Assembly: GCF_018968705.1 (NCBI RefSeq)
Contig: NZ_CP076668.1
Coordinates: 5,702,501 to 5,766,500 of the forward strand
Source of the DNA: Pseudomonas lijiangensis
GTDB lineage: Bacteria; Pseudomonadota; Gammaproteobacteria; Pseudomonadales; Pseudomonadaceae
Reading direction: 5' to 3'
DNA: 64,000 bases
Part shown: piece after piece, positions 46,417 to 54,073 of the stretch
Layout of the letters: every line of letters begins with the position of its first letter
Numbering within the stretch: position 1 is the stretch's first letter
The notes under the pieces: generated by a model
Told to the model about the DNA's origin: nothing
The model's database searches: none
What the model saw: only the letters and a program-made list of their open reading frames with translations
Program-made: the position numbers and the translations under genes

Positions 46417-48021
46417 CTAAAAGGTAGCCGCAGTGCTACCTTTTTCATTTGCGACAAACACTGTATTCCCTCCTTCCTGCCACTTGATGACCTGCCTCGG
46501 GTCATTCTCGCTGCGCACGATGCATTTCCATTCATAGCGGGTATTGTCGGCAAGCCGGATGTGCCCTCGCCAGGCCGGATACTGGCTCAGATCATCCAGG
46601 CGCACGGCTTTTGCGGGATTCCACTCGCCCAGTTCGAAACCCGATCCCACCACATACACACTTTCGCCGACCCGGGTTTCACCCTTGTCGCAGCGAAACT
46701 GCACATCGACCCCCTTGGCACGCCAGATCCGTATGGCGCCGTTGTCGCCCGCAACCAGCGCCTGACTGAAACTGGCTGGCACACTCTCGCTCTTGAAGTC
46801 GGAGCCAAGCGCAACCAGCAGCATCTGTTGCGAGCCAGTCACCTCGGCAACCAGCCCTGAGTGGTTGTCCAGAAAGCTGATCGCGGAATCGGCCTTGATA
46901 CCGGCCGTGCGGCGTATTTCTATCAACTGGCGCAGCAGTTGGCCCCGCGGCCAGTCATACATGTCCGGCCAGTAGACGACAGGTGTGCCTGGGCTGCTGA
47001 GAATGTAGGCATAGGCCTGATCCCTGAGAGGCTCGGGCAGGGACCAGTGATGCTGACCGCCATTGGCGCCCGGCGAATAACCGGTGTCATGGTTATCCAC
47101 AAAGGTCACGGCTGCCGCGCGCCAGGCTGGATCGGGATTGCCGTTGAGCCCATATCGCCATTCGGCAATCCCGGCGTTCTGCATGCGCTCCTTGAGCGCG
47201 AAATCGAATACCGTGCAATGCGACTGATCGGACCAGACTTTCAGACTGTCCTGCCAGGTAGCGTTATGTCGCCAGTCATTGGCAGGGTATTCATTCGGTG
47301 CCTTCCAGAGCTCACCCACGCAGAACTGCTGGTCACCGAAGGCTTTCATCCAGTTATCCACAGTCGTAGCGCTGTAACCTTTTACAAAATCGAAACGCAG
47401 GCCATCGGCGGAATAGTTGTCCCGCAGATTCAGGAACTCGTTCTTGAAGAGATTGAACACCTCGGGCTTTTGCGTATTGAGGTCGGCATCGCCGCCCATG
47501 AAAGGATCACCATCGTCACACTGGGCGCAACCGTCGCGCCAGGCCGTCTTGTCGCTCAGGGCATCCTTGAGAGCAGGCCCGACGTGTTGTCGATCCATAT
47601 GGTTGGGCACCACGTCATAGATCACTTTGACATTGCCAACGCTCAAGGCATCCACGGCCTGCCTGAGTTCGGCATCGCTGCCATAGGCGCTGTTCTTGTC
47701 GAAGTCCTGCCAGAAATACCCTTCGCCACCACCCGAAGCGCCCGACCCAGGATCGCTCCAGCGTGAGGTATCACGCCAGGGCACCGGCATCCAGACCGAG
47801 GTAAAGCCATCGGCGCGGATCTGCGCAGCCATGGTCTTGAGCGTGCTGTACCAACTCCCGGGGCTTGAGCGGCTGGAATTCCAGTGAAACCCCTGCAGCA
47901 CGATTTCATCATTGCCATCGCTACGAGTGCCCTCGGGGGTATTGCCGCGAAGATCTTCTGCACTGGAGACCTGAGCCACCAGCAAAAGGACTGAAATCGC
48001 ACCGAGCTTGAAAAGGTTCAT
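46417..48021 (-). CDS. amyP: Secreted maltotetraose-forming alpha-amylase with starch-binding domain
   Basis: GH13 exo-amylase (glucan 1,4-alpha-maltotetraohydrolase) of 534 residues, close to the P. stutzeri G4-amylase. Signal peptide 1-21 (MNLFKLGAISVLLLVAQVSS). Conserved regions: VKVIYDVVPNHMDRQ, nucleophile Asp in GLRFDFVKGYSA, acid Glu in QFCVGELWK, and FVDNHDTGYSPGANGG. The C-terminal ~95 residues are a CBM20 starch-binding domain (VYVVGSGFELGEWNPAKAV, YEWKCIVRSENDPRQVIKWQ). GAGGAG lies 7 bases before ATG 48021. Its last codons contain the hairpin that terminates ansA. Confidence 0.93.
   Translation of the reverse strand: MNLFKLGAISVLLLVAQVSSAEDLRGNTPEGTRSDGNDEIVLQGFHWNSSRSSPGSWYSTLKTMAAQIRADGFTSVWMPVPWRDTSRWSDPGSGASGGGEGYFWQDFDKNSAYGSDAELRQAVDALSVGNVKVIYDVVPNHMDRQHVGPALKDALSDKTAWRDGCAQCDDGDPFMGGDADLNTQKPEVFNLFKNEFLNLRDNYSADGLRFDFVKGYSATTVDNWMKAFGDQQFCVGELWKAPNEYPANDWRHNATWQDSLKVWSDQSHCTVFDFALKERMQNAGIAEWRYGLNGNPDPAWRAAAVTFVDNHDTGYSPGANGGQHHWSLPEPLRDQAYAYILSSPGTPVVYWPDMYDWPRGQLLRQLIEIRRTAGIKADSAISFLDNHSGLVAEVTGSQQMLLVALGSDFKSESVPASFSQALVAGDNGAIRIWRAKGVDVQFRCDKGETRVGESVYVVGSGFELGEWNPAKAVRLDDLSQYPAWRGHIRLADNTRYEWKCIVRSENDPRQVIKWQEGGNTVFVANEKGSTAATF
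46419..46445 (+). terminator. Terminator of ansA, inside the 3' end of amyP
   Basis: AAAAGGTAGC (46419-46428) pairs with GCTACCTTTT (46435-46444). It is symmetrical with A and T runs, but on the minus strand it is within the coding sequence of the amylase, just before its stop. Confidence 0.8.
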
Positions 48022-48091
48022 GGCGATACTCCTCAGGAAGAAGGAAGTTATCGCCAGAGTAGGCACCGTCCGTGGGCGTGTAACCTGATAG

Positions 48092-48115
48092 AACTGACAG
48101 GACGTCCTTTCAGTT
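48092..48115. promoter_or_regulatory. Palindrome upstream of amyP
   Basis: AACTGA-CA-GGACGTCC-TT-TCAGTT is a near-perfect 24-bp dyad 71 bp before the amylase start and 20 bp after the bestrophin stop. It could be an operator or a weak terminator of the bestrophin gene. Confidence 0.5.
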
Positions 48116-48135
48116 TTTCACGAAAAGGCTCGCCC

Positions 48136-49044
48136 TTATTCCTGCAGCGCCGGGACTTGTCTGGACTTGCTTTCCACCTCGGCACCTTTGAGCATCGAAT
48201 CCAGATTACGCTCGATGTTCTCGCACAGCGCGGTCATCTGGATTTCGTGTTCGCTGGCACGAAACGGGCTTTGCAGGTCTGTACCGATCTTTTCGATGGC
48301 CAGCAGCATGAAGCCCACGACCGTCGACGCCAGCGGCGTGAACCAGCCGAGGGTTTCCACCAGACCGATAGGCACGATCAGGCAGAACAGGGTGATGAAC
48401 AACCTGGGGAATGCGACGTAGGGATACGGCAGCGGGGTGTTGGCAATCCGCTCCATGCCGCCCTGGCAGTTGGAGAGATCCACCATCGTCGATTCGAGGC
48501 GCGCCAGGCGAATGCTGTCCAGGCGCCCGGCCTTGTATTCGTTGGCAATCAGTGCAGCGCTGGCATTGAGCAGGTCGTTGGGGAAGTTATTGGTGTCCAG
48601 ACGGCGCTCGAACTCTTCGCGGGGAATCAGGGCCTGTATATCGGCCTTGGTGATGTCACCCTTCAAATGCGCCGCCAGGGCTTTCACGTAAGCCACATGG
48701 CGACGCAGTAACAACGCCTTGATCGGATTGATGCCGTCCTCATCATCAATCAGCGTCAATACCTGACGGGAGAAGCTGCGGGAGCTGTTGACCAGTGCGC
48801 CCCACAAGGTTCGGGCTTCCCACCAGCGGTTGTAGGCGCTGGAGTTACGAAAGCTGATCAACACCACCAGGGACGAACCCAGCAGCGTCAACGGCATCGA
48901 TGGCAGGGTGATCTTGCGCTCCAGGTACAACATGAAGTCGACCGTCACAATCACGTCCCAGATCAGCAGCCAGAAAAGCGACCACCCCACATAACCGATT
49001 GTCTTGTTCAGAAACCGGCACTTCTCCATGATCGCCTGACGCAA
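48136..49044 (-). CDS. Bestrophin family (YneE-like) membrane protein
   Basis: Membrane protein of 302 residues related to bestrophin anion channels. IGYVGWSLFWLLIWDVIV is helix 1, ITLPSMPLTLLGSSLVVLIS helix 2, and FRNSSAYNRWWEARTLWGAL the conserved bestrophin loop. The C-terminal half has PYPYVAFPRLFITLFCLIVP and ends in a charged tail. The start may be TTG 49044, with GAGGTG 5 bases upstream, or ATG 49029. Prokaryotic homologues form pentameric channels; ion selectivity cannot be read here. Confidence 0.88.
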   Translation of the reverse strand: MRQAIMEKCRFLNKTIGYVGWSLFWLLIWDVIVTVDFMLYLERKITLPSMPLTLLGSSLVVLISFRNSSAYNRWWEARTLWGALVNSSRSFSRQVLTLIDDEDGINPIKALLLRRHVAYVKALAAHLKGDITKADIQALIPREEFERRLDTNNFPNDLLNASAALIANEYKAGRLDSIRLARLESTMVDLSNCQGGMERIANTPLPYPYVAFPRLFITLFCLIVPIGLVETLGWFTPLASTVVGFMLLAIEKIGTDLQSPFRASEHEIQMTALCENIERNLDSMLKGAEVESKSRQVPALQE

Positions 49045-49166
49045 AGAATCACCTCGTCGATAAAAGTGCGGGACTGCAAATACCCGACCTACTACCGAGG
49101 GTTTGAATGCCTTTAGCGCAGATGGTTCGCCATCGACCGCTTTTTATGCCAGACAATCGGACGCCC

Positions 49167-50378
49167 TCAGCAGCCGCTCAAGGCCACTTGAGGGCGTTCC
49201 GAAGCGAAAAAGAATGGCCGGAAACGGACACCGACAACGTTGCCGGCATAAGCCGCCATCAGCCACAGCCAGCCATGCAGACTGCCCGAGGCAATACCGC
49301 TGAAGTACGCGCCAATGTTGCAGCCATAAGCCAGACGAGAACCGTAACCCAGCAGCAGACCGCCCACCACGGCAGCGATCAGCGAGCGCGCCGGGATATT
49401 CAGATTCGGTGCAAAACGCCCCGCCAGCCCGGCAGCCAGCAAGGCCCCGATCATGATGCCGACGTCCATCACGCTGGTAATGTCTTCCCAGACCGGAGCC
49501 GCCAGCGCCTTGGCATTAGCAGGCATCTGCCAGAATGCCCAGCTGCCGACATCCACGCCAAGGCTGCCTGCCACTTTGGCACCCCACAGGGCGAAAGCCG
49601 ACGTGATACCCCAAGGCCGTCCGGCCAGCGCCAGAGTCGCATAGTTCAACAACGCCAGGGCCACCGCACCCCAGACCAGAATCCAGGGACCGCGCACGAA
49701 GCGCTGCAGGCCACGGTGCTCACTGGTGACAGGCGCTTCAAGCTCGCCATGACGGCGTTTTTCCAGGCGTACCGTCAGCCACGCAATGAACGCGAATACC
49801 GCCAGGCTCAGGCCAAGAGCGGGGATCACGCCAAAGCTTTTGACGATGGACGTGGCCGGGAAGGATGGCAGGGAGAACCACCAGTCGACATGGTGAGTCG
49901 CAATCAGGGAGCCGAGAATGAAGAACAGCAGAGTCACCAGCATCCGCGCATTGCCGCCACCGGCAGTGAACAGTGTTCCCGAGGCACACCCGCCGCCCAG
50001 TTGCATCCCGATACCGAAGATGAACGCTCCGAACACCACCGAAACACCTGCCGGTGCGACCAGCCCGTTTACCGGCTGACCAAACAGCGTGCCCGCGCCC
50101 AATGCCGGGAAGAACAGCACAACCGCCAACGCCAGCATGACCATCTGGGCACGCAAGCCTGCGCCACGTCGCTCCTTGATGAAGACCCGCCACGCAGATG
50201 TGAAACCGAATGCAGCGTGATAAAGCGTAAGGCCCAGTGCAGCACCCACGATCAGCAACAGCACCTGACGCACATTGGTGCTACTGAGCAAAAAAAGCGC
50301 AGCGAACAACAGCAGTAGAACAGCGACCAACGTCGCACCGGGCTTGCGCGAAGGCGCAGCCGAAAGGGAAGTACTCAT
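49167..50378 (-). CDS. YeeE/YedE family inner-membrane protein
   Basis: A 403-residue protein with about ten helices and two YeeE/YedE-type repeats. Each repeat has a conserved Cys in a glycine-rich loop: FGIGMQLGGGCASGTLFTAG and SRLAYGCNIGAYFSGIASGS. Such cysteines carry thiosulfate through the pore in TsuA-type transporters, so sulfur-compound uptake is the likely role. No TusA-like partner is adjacent. The C-terminus is VRFRPFFFASERPQVALSGC. Confidence 0.88.
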   Translation of the reverse strand: MSTSLSAAPSRKPGATLVAVLLLLFAALFLLSSTNVRQVLLLIVGAALGLTLYHAAFGFTSAWRVFIKERRGAGLRAQMVMLALAVVLFFPALGAGTLFGQPVNGLVAPAGVSVVFGAFIFGIGMQLGGGCASGTLFTAGGGNARMLVTLLFFILGSLIATHHVDWWFSLPSFPATSIVKSFGVIPALGLSLAVFAFIAWLTVRLEKRRHGELEAPVTSEHRGLQRFVRGPWILVWGAVALALLNYATLALAGRPWGITSAFALWGAKVAGSLGVDVGSWAFWQMPANAKALAAPVWEDITSVMDVGIMIGALLAAGLAGRFAPNLNIPARSLIAAVVGGLLLGYGSRLAYGCNIGAYFSGIASGSLHGWLWLMAAYAGNVVGVRFRPFFFASERPQVALSGC

Positions 50379-50471
50379 TGGGAAAATCTCAGCAGGGAAA
50401 ACAGTCCCGCGCAGTATATCCCCTCGTTGTACGCCACTGGGGCTCTGGTCCGATAACCACGGCCCTGTCGA

Positions 50472-52028
50472 TCACCAGACCCGACGCAACCTGGCCAGTG
50501 CATCGGCAATGGCAGCTTCCGGCACGCCTGCAAATCCGAGGACCAGCCCGGCGCGGTTATCCACAGGCTCGGCGGAGTCCGGCAGCCAGTAATCGCTCAA
50601 GGCATTGATTTCGACACCGACACTCTCGGCCTTTTCGATCAGTTCGCGCTCACGGGCCAGGCTGTCCACGCGGACCATGACGTGCAAGCCGGCCACGACC
50701 CTGGGCATCGCGCCACAGCCCGGAAGATTATCCGGCCAGCCTTCCAGCAGTGCATTGCGACGGCTCAAGGCCGCACGGCGCATGCGACGAATATGGCGCT
50801 GGAAGTGACCGGTCGCGATAAATTGCGCCATCACCGCCTGGGTGCTGACCTCGGAATGGCGCATGTCCACGCCCCGACGCTGGCTGAACGGCTTGACCAA
50901 ACCCTGAGGCAAGACCAGATACCCGAGACGCAACGCCGGAAAAACCACTTTGCCGAACGTCCCGACATACAGAACCCGCCCTGCCCCATCCAGCGCCGCC
51001 AAGGGTGCCAGCGGCGCGCCGCTGTAGCGGTACTCGCCGTCGTAGTCATCCTCGACGATCCAGCCCTGGTTGTTTTTTGCCCAGGCCAGCAATTCCAGGC
51101 GGCGCGCCAGGCTCATGACCACGCCGGTCGGGTATTGGTGGGACGGCGTGACATAAGCCAGTTTGCAGGCGCTCTGCTCAAGGTCAGCACAGCGCATGCC
51201 GTCTTCATCCACGGCAATCCCATGCAAACGGGCACCGGCCACGGCAAAGGCATGACCCGCCGCCCGATAGCCGGGGTTTTCCACAGCAACCCCGTCGCCC
51301 GCCTCCAGCAGCAACTGTGCACAAAGGCTGATTGCCTGTTGCGCACCATTGGTGATCACTATTTGTTCAGCCGAACAATGCAGCCCGCGGGATGAACGCA
51401 GGTAGGAGGCAATCAGCTCTCTGAGTCGCCACTCTCCGGCCGCTTCGCCATAGCCCAATAGCTGAAGGTCCGGCTTGCGCCAGAAAGCCGCATGCAGCTT
51501 GCCCCACTGGGCAAAGGGGAAAAGATCGAAAGCCGGTACACCGACCCGAAAGGCTCGCGGCGCCCCCTTGAGCGGCGCATTCAGATGATGCTTTTGCAGA
51601 AGCTCCATCGCCGGACTGTGGATAACTTGATTCGGCGCATTCTGAAGATTTTCGGAGGAAAATGTGGATAAACCTGTGCGTAACCCTGTTGATAACCCTG
51701 TGGACAGTTCAGTGGATAATTTCTTTGCGGATAAATTATCAACAACTGCTGTTTTATCAGGCAACTGAGCCACATAGGTCCCGTCGCCGATACGCCCCTC
51801 AATGAAGCCCTCGGCATAGAGCTGATCGTAGGCTCGCATCACGCTGTTACGAGAAATCGACAAGGATTCGGCCAGATCACGGCTGGCAGGCAAGCGCGTG
51901 CCACTGGCAAGACCGCCTTCGAGAATTCGCTCGCGCAAGACCTGATAAAGCTGCCGACTCAAGCCCTTGCGCCGATCCAGCTCCACACCGGCAAGGTCCA
52001 GGGGAAACGCGGGAGTGCCTGAATGCAT
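50472..52028 (-). CDS. MocR-type regulator: GntR HTH fused to PLP aminotransferase-like domain
   Basis: A 518-residue chimeric regulator. The GntR-type winged helix (about 15-85) contains LYQVLRERILEGGLASGTRL and SISRNSVMRAYDQLYAEGFI. A linker (about 90-140) has the odd repeat LSTELSTGLSTGLRTGLSTF. The fold-type I aminotransferase domain (about 150-515) has ITNGAQQAISLCAQLLLEAG, VEDDYDGEYRYSG and the PLP lysine in VGTFGKVVFPALRLGY. It is divergent from the PaiB-like gene (89 bp), which it may regulate, as PdxR- and GabR-like proteins often control neighbours. The linker DNA carries multiple DnaA-box-like sequences. Confidence 0.9.
   Translation of the reverse strand: MHSGTPAFPLDLAGVELDRRKGLSRQLYQVLRERILEGGLASGTRLPASRDLAESLSISRNSVMRAYDQLYAEGFIEGRIGDGTYVAQLPDKTAVVDNLSAKKLSTELSTGLSTGLRTGLSTFSSENLQNAPNQVIHSPAMELLQKHHLNAPLKGAPRAFRVGVPAFDLFPFAQWGKLHAAFWRKPDLQLLGYGEAAGEWRLRELIASYLRSSRGLHCSAEQIVITNGAQQAISLCAQLLLEAGDGVAVENPGYRAAGHAFAVAGARLHGIAVDEDGMRCADLEQSACKLAYVTPSHQYPTGVVMSLARRLELLAWAKNNQGWIVEDDYDGEYRYSGAPLAPLAALDGAGRVLYVGTFGKVVFPALRLGYLVLPQGLVKPFSQRRGVDMRHSEVSTQAVMAQFIATGHFQRHIRRMRRAALSRRNALLEGWPDNLPGCGAMPRVVAGLHVMVRVDSLARERELIEKAESVGVEINALSDYWLPDSAEPVDNRAGLVLGFAGVPEAAIADALARLRRVW
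51617..51744. repeat. Array of DnaA-box-like 9-mers with 12-bp period
   Basis: TGTGGATAA (inverse of TTATCCACA) occurs exactly at 51617-51625 and 51663-51671. From 51663 a 12-bp unit repeats: TGTGCGTAA (51675), TGTTGATAA (51687), TGTGGACAG (51699), AGTGGATAA (51711), then TGCGGATAA (51725) and the opposite-strand TTATCAACA (51736-51744). In the MocR reading frame each unit encodes Leu-Ser-Thr-Gly or a variant. Confidence 0.85.
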
Positions 52029-52117
52029 GAAATTGGCCTCATGAAATCTGTCGGTAATGGCTCTTACAAGGAACCAATAGCTTGCCTAGGATTGAGCCAT
52101 TAACCAAGGACATTGCC

Positions 52118-52741
52118 ATGTACACACCCAAAGCCTTCAGTGATAGCGACACGTTGCAGTTGCAGGATTTGATGGACCAGACCCGGCTGGCGATTCTCGT
52201 CACCCAGGGCGAAGACGGCCTGCAGGCCACTCACCTGCCGCTGTTACTGAACCGGGAGCAAGGCCACAACGGCACGCTCTACGGCCATCTGGCCAAAGCC
52301 AACCCTCAATGGCGAGCGCTTGAAAACCAGACTCAGGCCCTGGTGATATTTCCCGGTGGCGATGCGTATGTGAGCCCGTCCTTCTACCCGAGCAAGGCCG
52401 AGCACGAGAAAGTCGTACCGACCTGGAATTACCTGGCCGTTCACGCCTATGGCAAGGCAGAGGTTTTCACCGATGCCGAACGCCTGCACCAACTGGTCGG
52501 CAGCCTAACCGACAAGCACGAATCACGTCGTGCCCAGCCGTGGTCCATCAATGACGCGCCGGCCGAGTACATCGAAAAGATGCTGGGCGCGATTGTCGGC
52601 TTCGCCCTGCCCATCGAGTCGCTACAGGGCAAACGCAAACTCAGTCAGAACCGCAGCGCCCCGGACATTGCAGGCGTACGCGACGGCCTGGCTGCCAGCC
52701 ATGACCCGAAAGATCAGGAAATCGCTCGCTTGATGAGCTGA
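52118..52741 (+). CDS. PaiB-like FMN-binding negative transcriptional regulator family protein
   Basis: A 207-residue flavin-reductase-like protein of the PaiB family. It begins MYTPKAFSDSDTLQLQDLMD, then has TRLAILVTQGEDGLQATHLP, GTLYGHLAKANPQWRAL, the FPGGDAYVSPSFYPSKAEHE core and VPTWNYLAVHAYG. In Bacillus PaiB affects sporulation and protease genes; in proteobacteria the role is unknown. AAGGAC lies 8 bases before ATG 52118. It is followed by two acetyltransferase genes on the same strand, recalling the Bacillus paiA (GNAT)-paiB pairing. Confidence 0.9.
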   Translation: MYTPKAFSDSDTLQLQDLMDQTRLAILVTQGEDGLQATHLPLLLNREQGHNGTLYGHLAKANPQWRALENQTQALVIFPGGDAYVSPSFYPSKAEHEKVVPTWNYLAVHAYGKAEVFTDAERLHQLVGSLTDKHESRRAQPWSINDAPAEYIEKMLGAIVGFALPIESLQGKRKLSQNRSAPDIAGVRDGLAASHDPKDQEIARLMS

Positions 52742-52752
52742 AGGAGACTGTC

Positions 52753-53199
52753 ATGACTGCTGTTCAAATCCGTCCCGTAACGGCCGACGATCACGACGCA
52801 TGGCTGCCGCTGTGGCTGGCCTATCTGCGCTTTTACAAGACCGAACTGGCCGAGAGCATCAGTGACGTCACCTGGCAGCGCTTTCTGGACACCGCCGAAC
52901 CTACCCACTCGGCGTTGGCCTGGCGGGATGGCAAAGCCGTGGGCATGGTGAATTTCATCTACCATCGTTCCAACTGGAGCATCAGGAATGCCTGTTACCT
53001 ACAGGACTTGTTCGTAAGCCCCGAACAGCGCGGCACAGGCACCGGCAGGCTGCTGATCGAGCATGTCTACGCGACCGCCAGGGCCAATGATTGCGACAAG
53101 GTTCACTGGCTGACTCACGAAACCAACGCCACGGCCATTCAGCTTTACGAGCGCATTGCCGAACGCGGCGGCTACATCCAATTTCGCAAGGCCCTTTGA
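52753..53199 (+). CDS. GNAT N-acetyltransferase 1
   Basis: A 148-residue acetyltransferase. The acetyl-CoA loop is LFVSPEQRGTGTGRLLIEHV (Q/R-x-x-G-x-G/A) and the C-terminal strand VHWLTHETNATAIQLYERIA contains the usual N-x-x-A-x-x-L-Y motif. Substrate unknown. It starts 11 bp after the PaiB-like gene with AAGGAG upstream, so the two are co-transcribed. It is not a close PaiA sequence, but the pairing with a PaiB homologue is suggestive. Confidence 0.88.
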   Translation: MTAVQIRPVTADDHDAWLPLWLAYLRFYKTELAESISDVTWQRFLDTAEPTHSALAWRDGKAVGMVNFIYHRSNWSIRNACYLQDLFVSPEQRGTGTGRLLIEHVYATARANDCDKVHWLTHETNATAIQLYERIAERGGYIQFRKAL

Positions 53200-53215
53200 G
53201 GCAGGAAGTCTGCTC

Positions 53216-53887
53216 ATGTCCGACACCCCGATCCAGTGGCAACCCGCATCACTTCCAGGCAACAAGACGCTGGAAGGCCGCTTCATTCGCCTGGAAAAAC
53301 TCGACCCGGCCCGCCATGGAGATGATCTCTGGCTTGTACTCAATGGCCCGGACTCAGACCCTAAACTCTGGGATTACCTGCCTTACGGTCCGTTCAACGA
53401 ACGCGAGGCTTTCGACACCTGGCTGCAGAGGCATGCCAGCGATACGGACCCATGGTTCTACAGCGTGGTCGACCAGAACACAGGCGTGACCGAGGGCGTG
53501 ATCAGCCTGATGTCCATCGTCGCCGCCCATGGCCGGATAGAAATAGGCCACGTGACCTTCGGCGGTCGCATGCAGCGCACTCCCAAGGGCACAGAGGCCA
53601 TCTACTTGCTGGCCAAAGAAGCCTTTGCCCTGGGCAATCGTCGCCTGGAATGGAAATGCAACGCCAACAACGCCCGCTCCCGGCGTGCGGCAGATCGCTT
53701 CGGCTTCAGCTACGAAGGACTCTTTCGCCAGCACATGGTGGTCAAGGGAGTGAACCGGGATACCGCCTGGTATTCGATCCTCGACAGCGAATGGCCCGAA
53801 CTGCAAAAGGCTTTCGAGTCCTGGCTGGCTGTGGATAACTTCAAGGATGGGCAGCAGGTGAAGGGGCTGGAAGCGTTTCGCGGATGA
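53216..53887 (+). CDS. GNAT N-acetyltransferase 2 (RimJ/RimL-like)
   Basis: A 223-residue acetyltransferase of the RimJ/RimL type. The N-terminus has LEGRFIRLEKLDPARHGDDL, and the acetyl-CoA region is HVTFGGRMQRTPKGTEAIYL, where Gly-poor R-x-x-x-G-T-E replaces the usual loop, as in the yeast YIR042C-like group. RLEWKCNANNARSRRAADRF and GFSYEGLFRQHMVVKGVNRD are strongly conserved in that group. ATG 53216 is chosen; the frame is open further upstream in the previous gene. Third gene of a probable operon. Confidence 0.9.
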   Translation: MSDTPIQWQPASLPGNKTLEGRFIRLEKLDPARHGDDLWLVLNGPDSDPKLWDYLPYGPFNEREAFDTWLQRHASDTDPWFYSVVDQNTGVTEGVISLMSIVAAHGRIEIGHVTFGGRMQRTPKGTEAIYLLAKEAFALGNRRLEWKCNANNARSRRAADRFGFSYEGLFRQHMVVKGVNRDTAWYSILDSEWPELQKAFESWLAVDNFKDGQQVKGLEAFRG

Positions 53888-53892
53888 CATAA

Positions 53893-53920
53893 AAAAGGGG
53901 AGCCACATGTGCTCCCCCGA
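53893..53920 (-). terminator. Hairpin with T run on the minus strand
   Basis: GGGGAGC (53897-53903) pairs with GCTCCCC (53911-53917). The A run at 53891-53896 becomes six T on the minus strand, so this likely ends pyc transcription, beyond the REP pair. It also follows the GNAT stop closely. Confidence 0.75.
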
Positions 53921-53960
53921 GGAAAATCGTTTTATGCCGATCAGTTGAGGCATACCTGTC

Positions 53961-54058
53961 ACTTGTGGGAGGGGCCTTGGCCGCGACGACTTGCTTGAAG
54001 GCAACACATTTTCAGCGCCTTCACAGGCCTTTTCGCCAGCAAGCTGCCTCCCACAAGT
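53961..54058. repeat. REP-type inverted pair downstream of the pyc operon
   Basis: ACTTGTGGGAGGGGCCTTGG (from 53961, with CCGCGA) and TCGCCAGCAAGCTGCCTCCC (from 54033, ending ACAAGT) are imperfect inverted arms around about 46 bases. Related to 41799-41888. Confidence 0.85.
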
Positions 54059-54073
54059 TCCTAAAGCAGGTTG

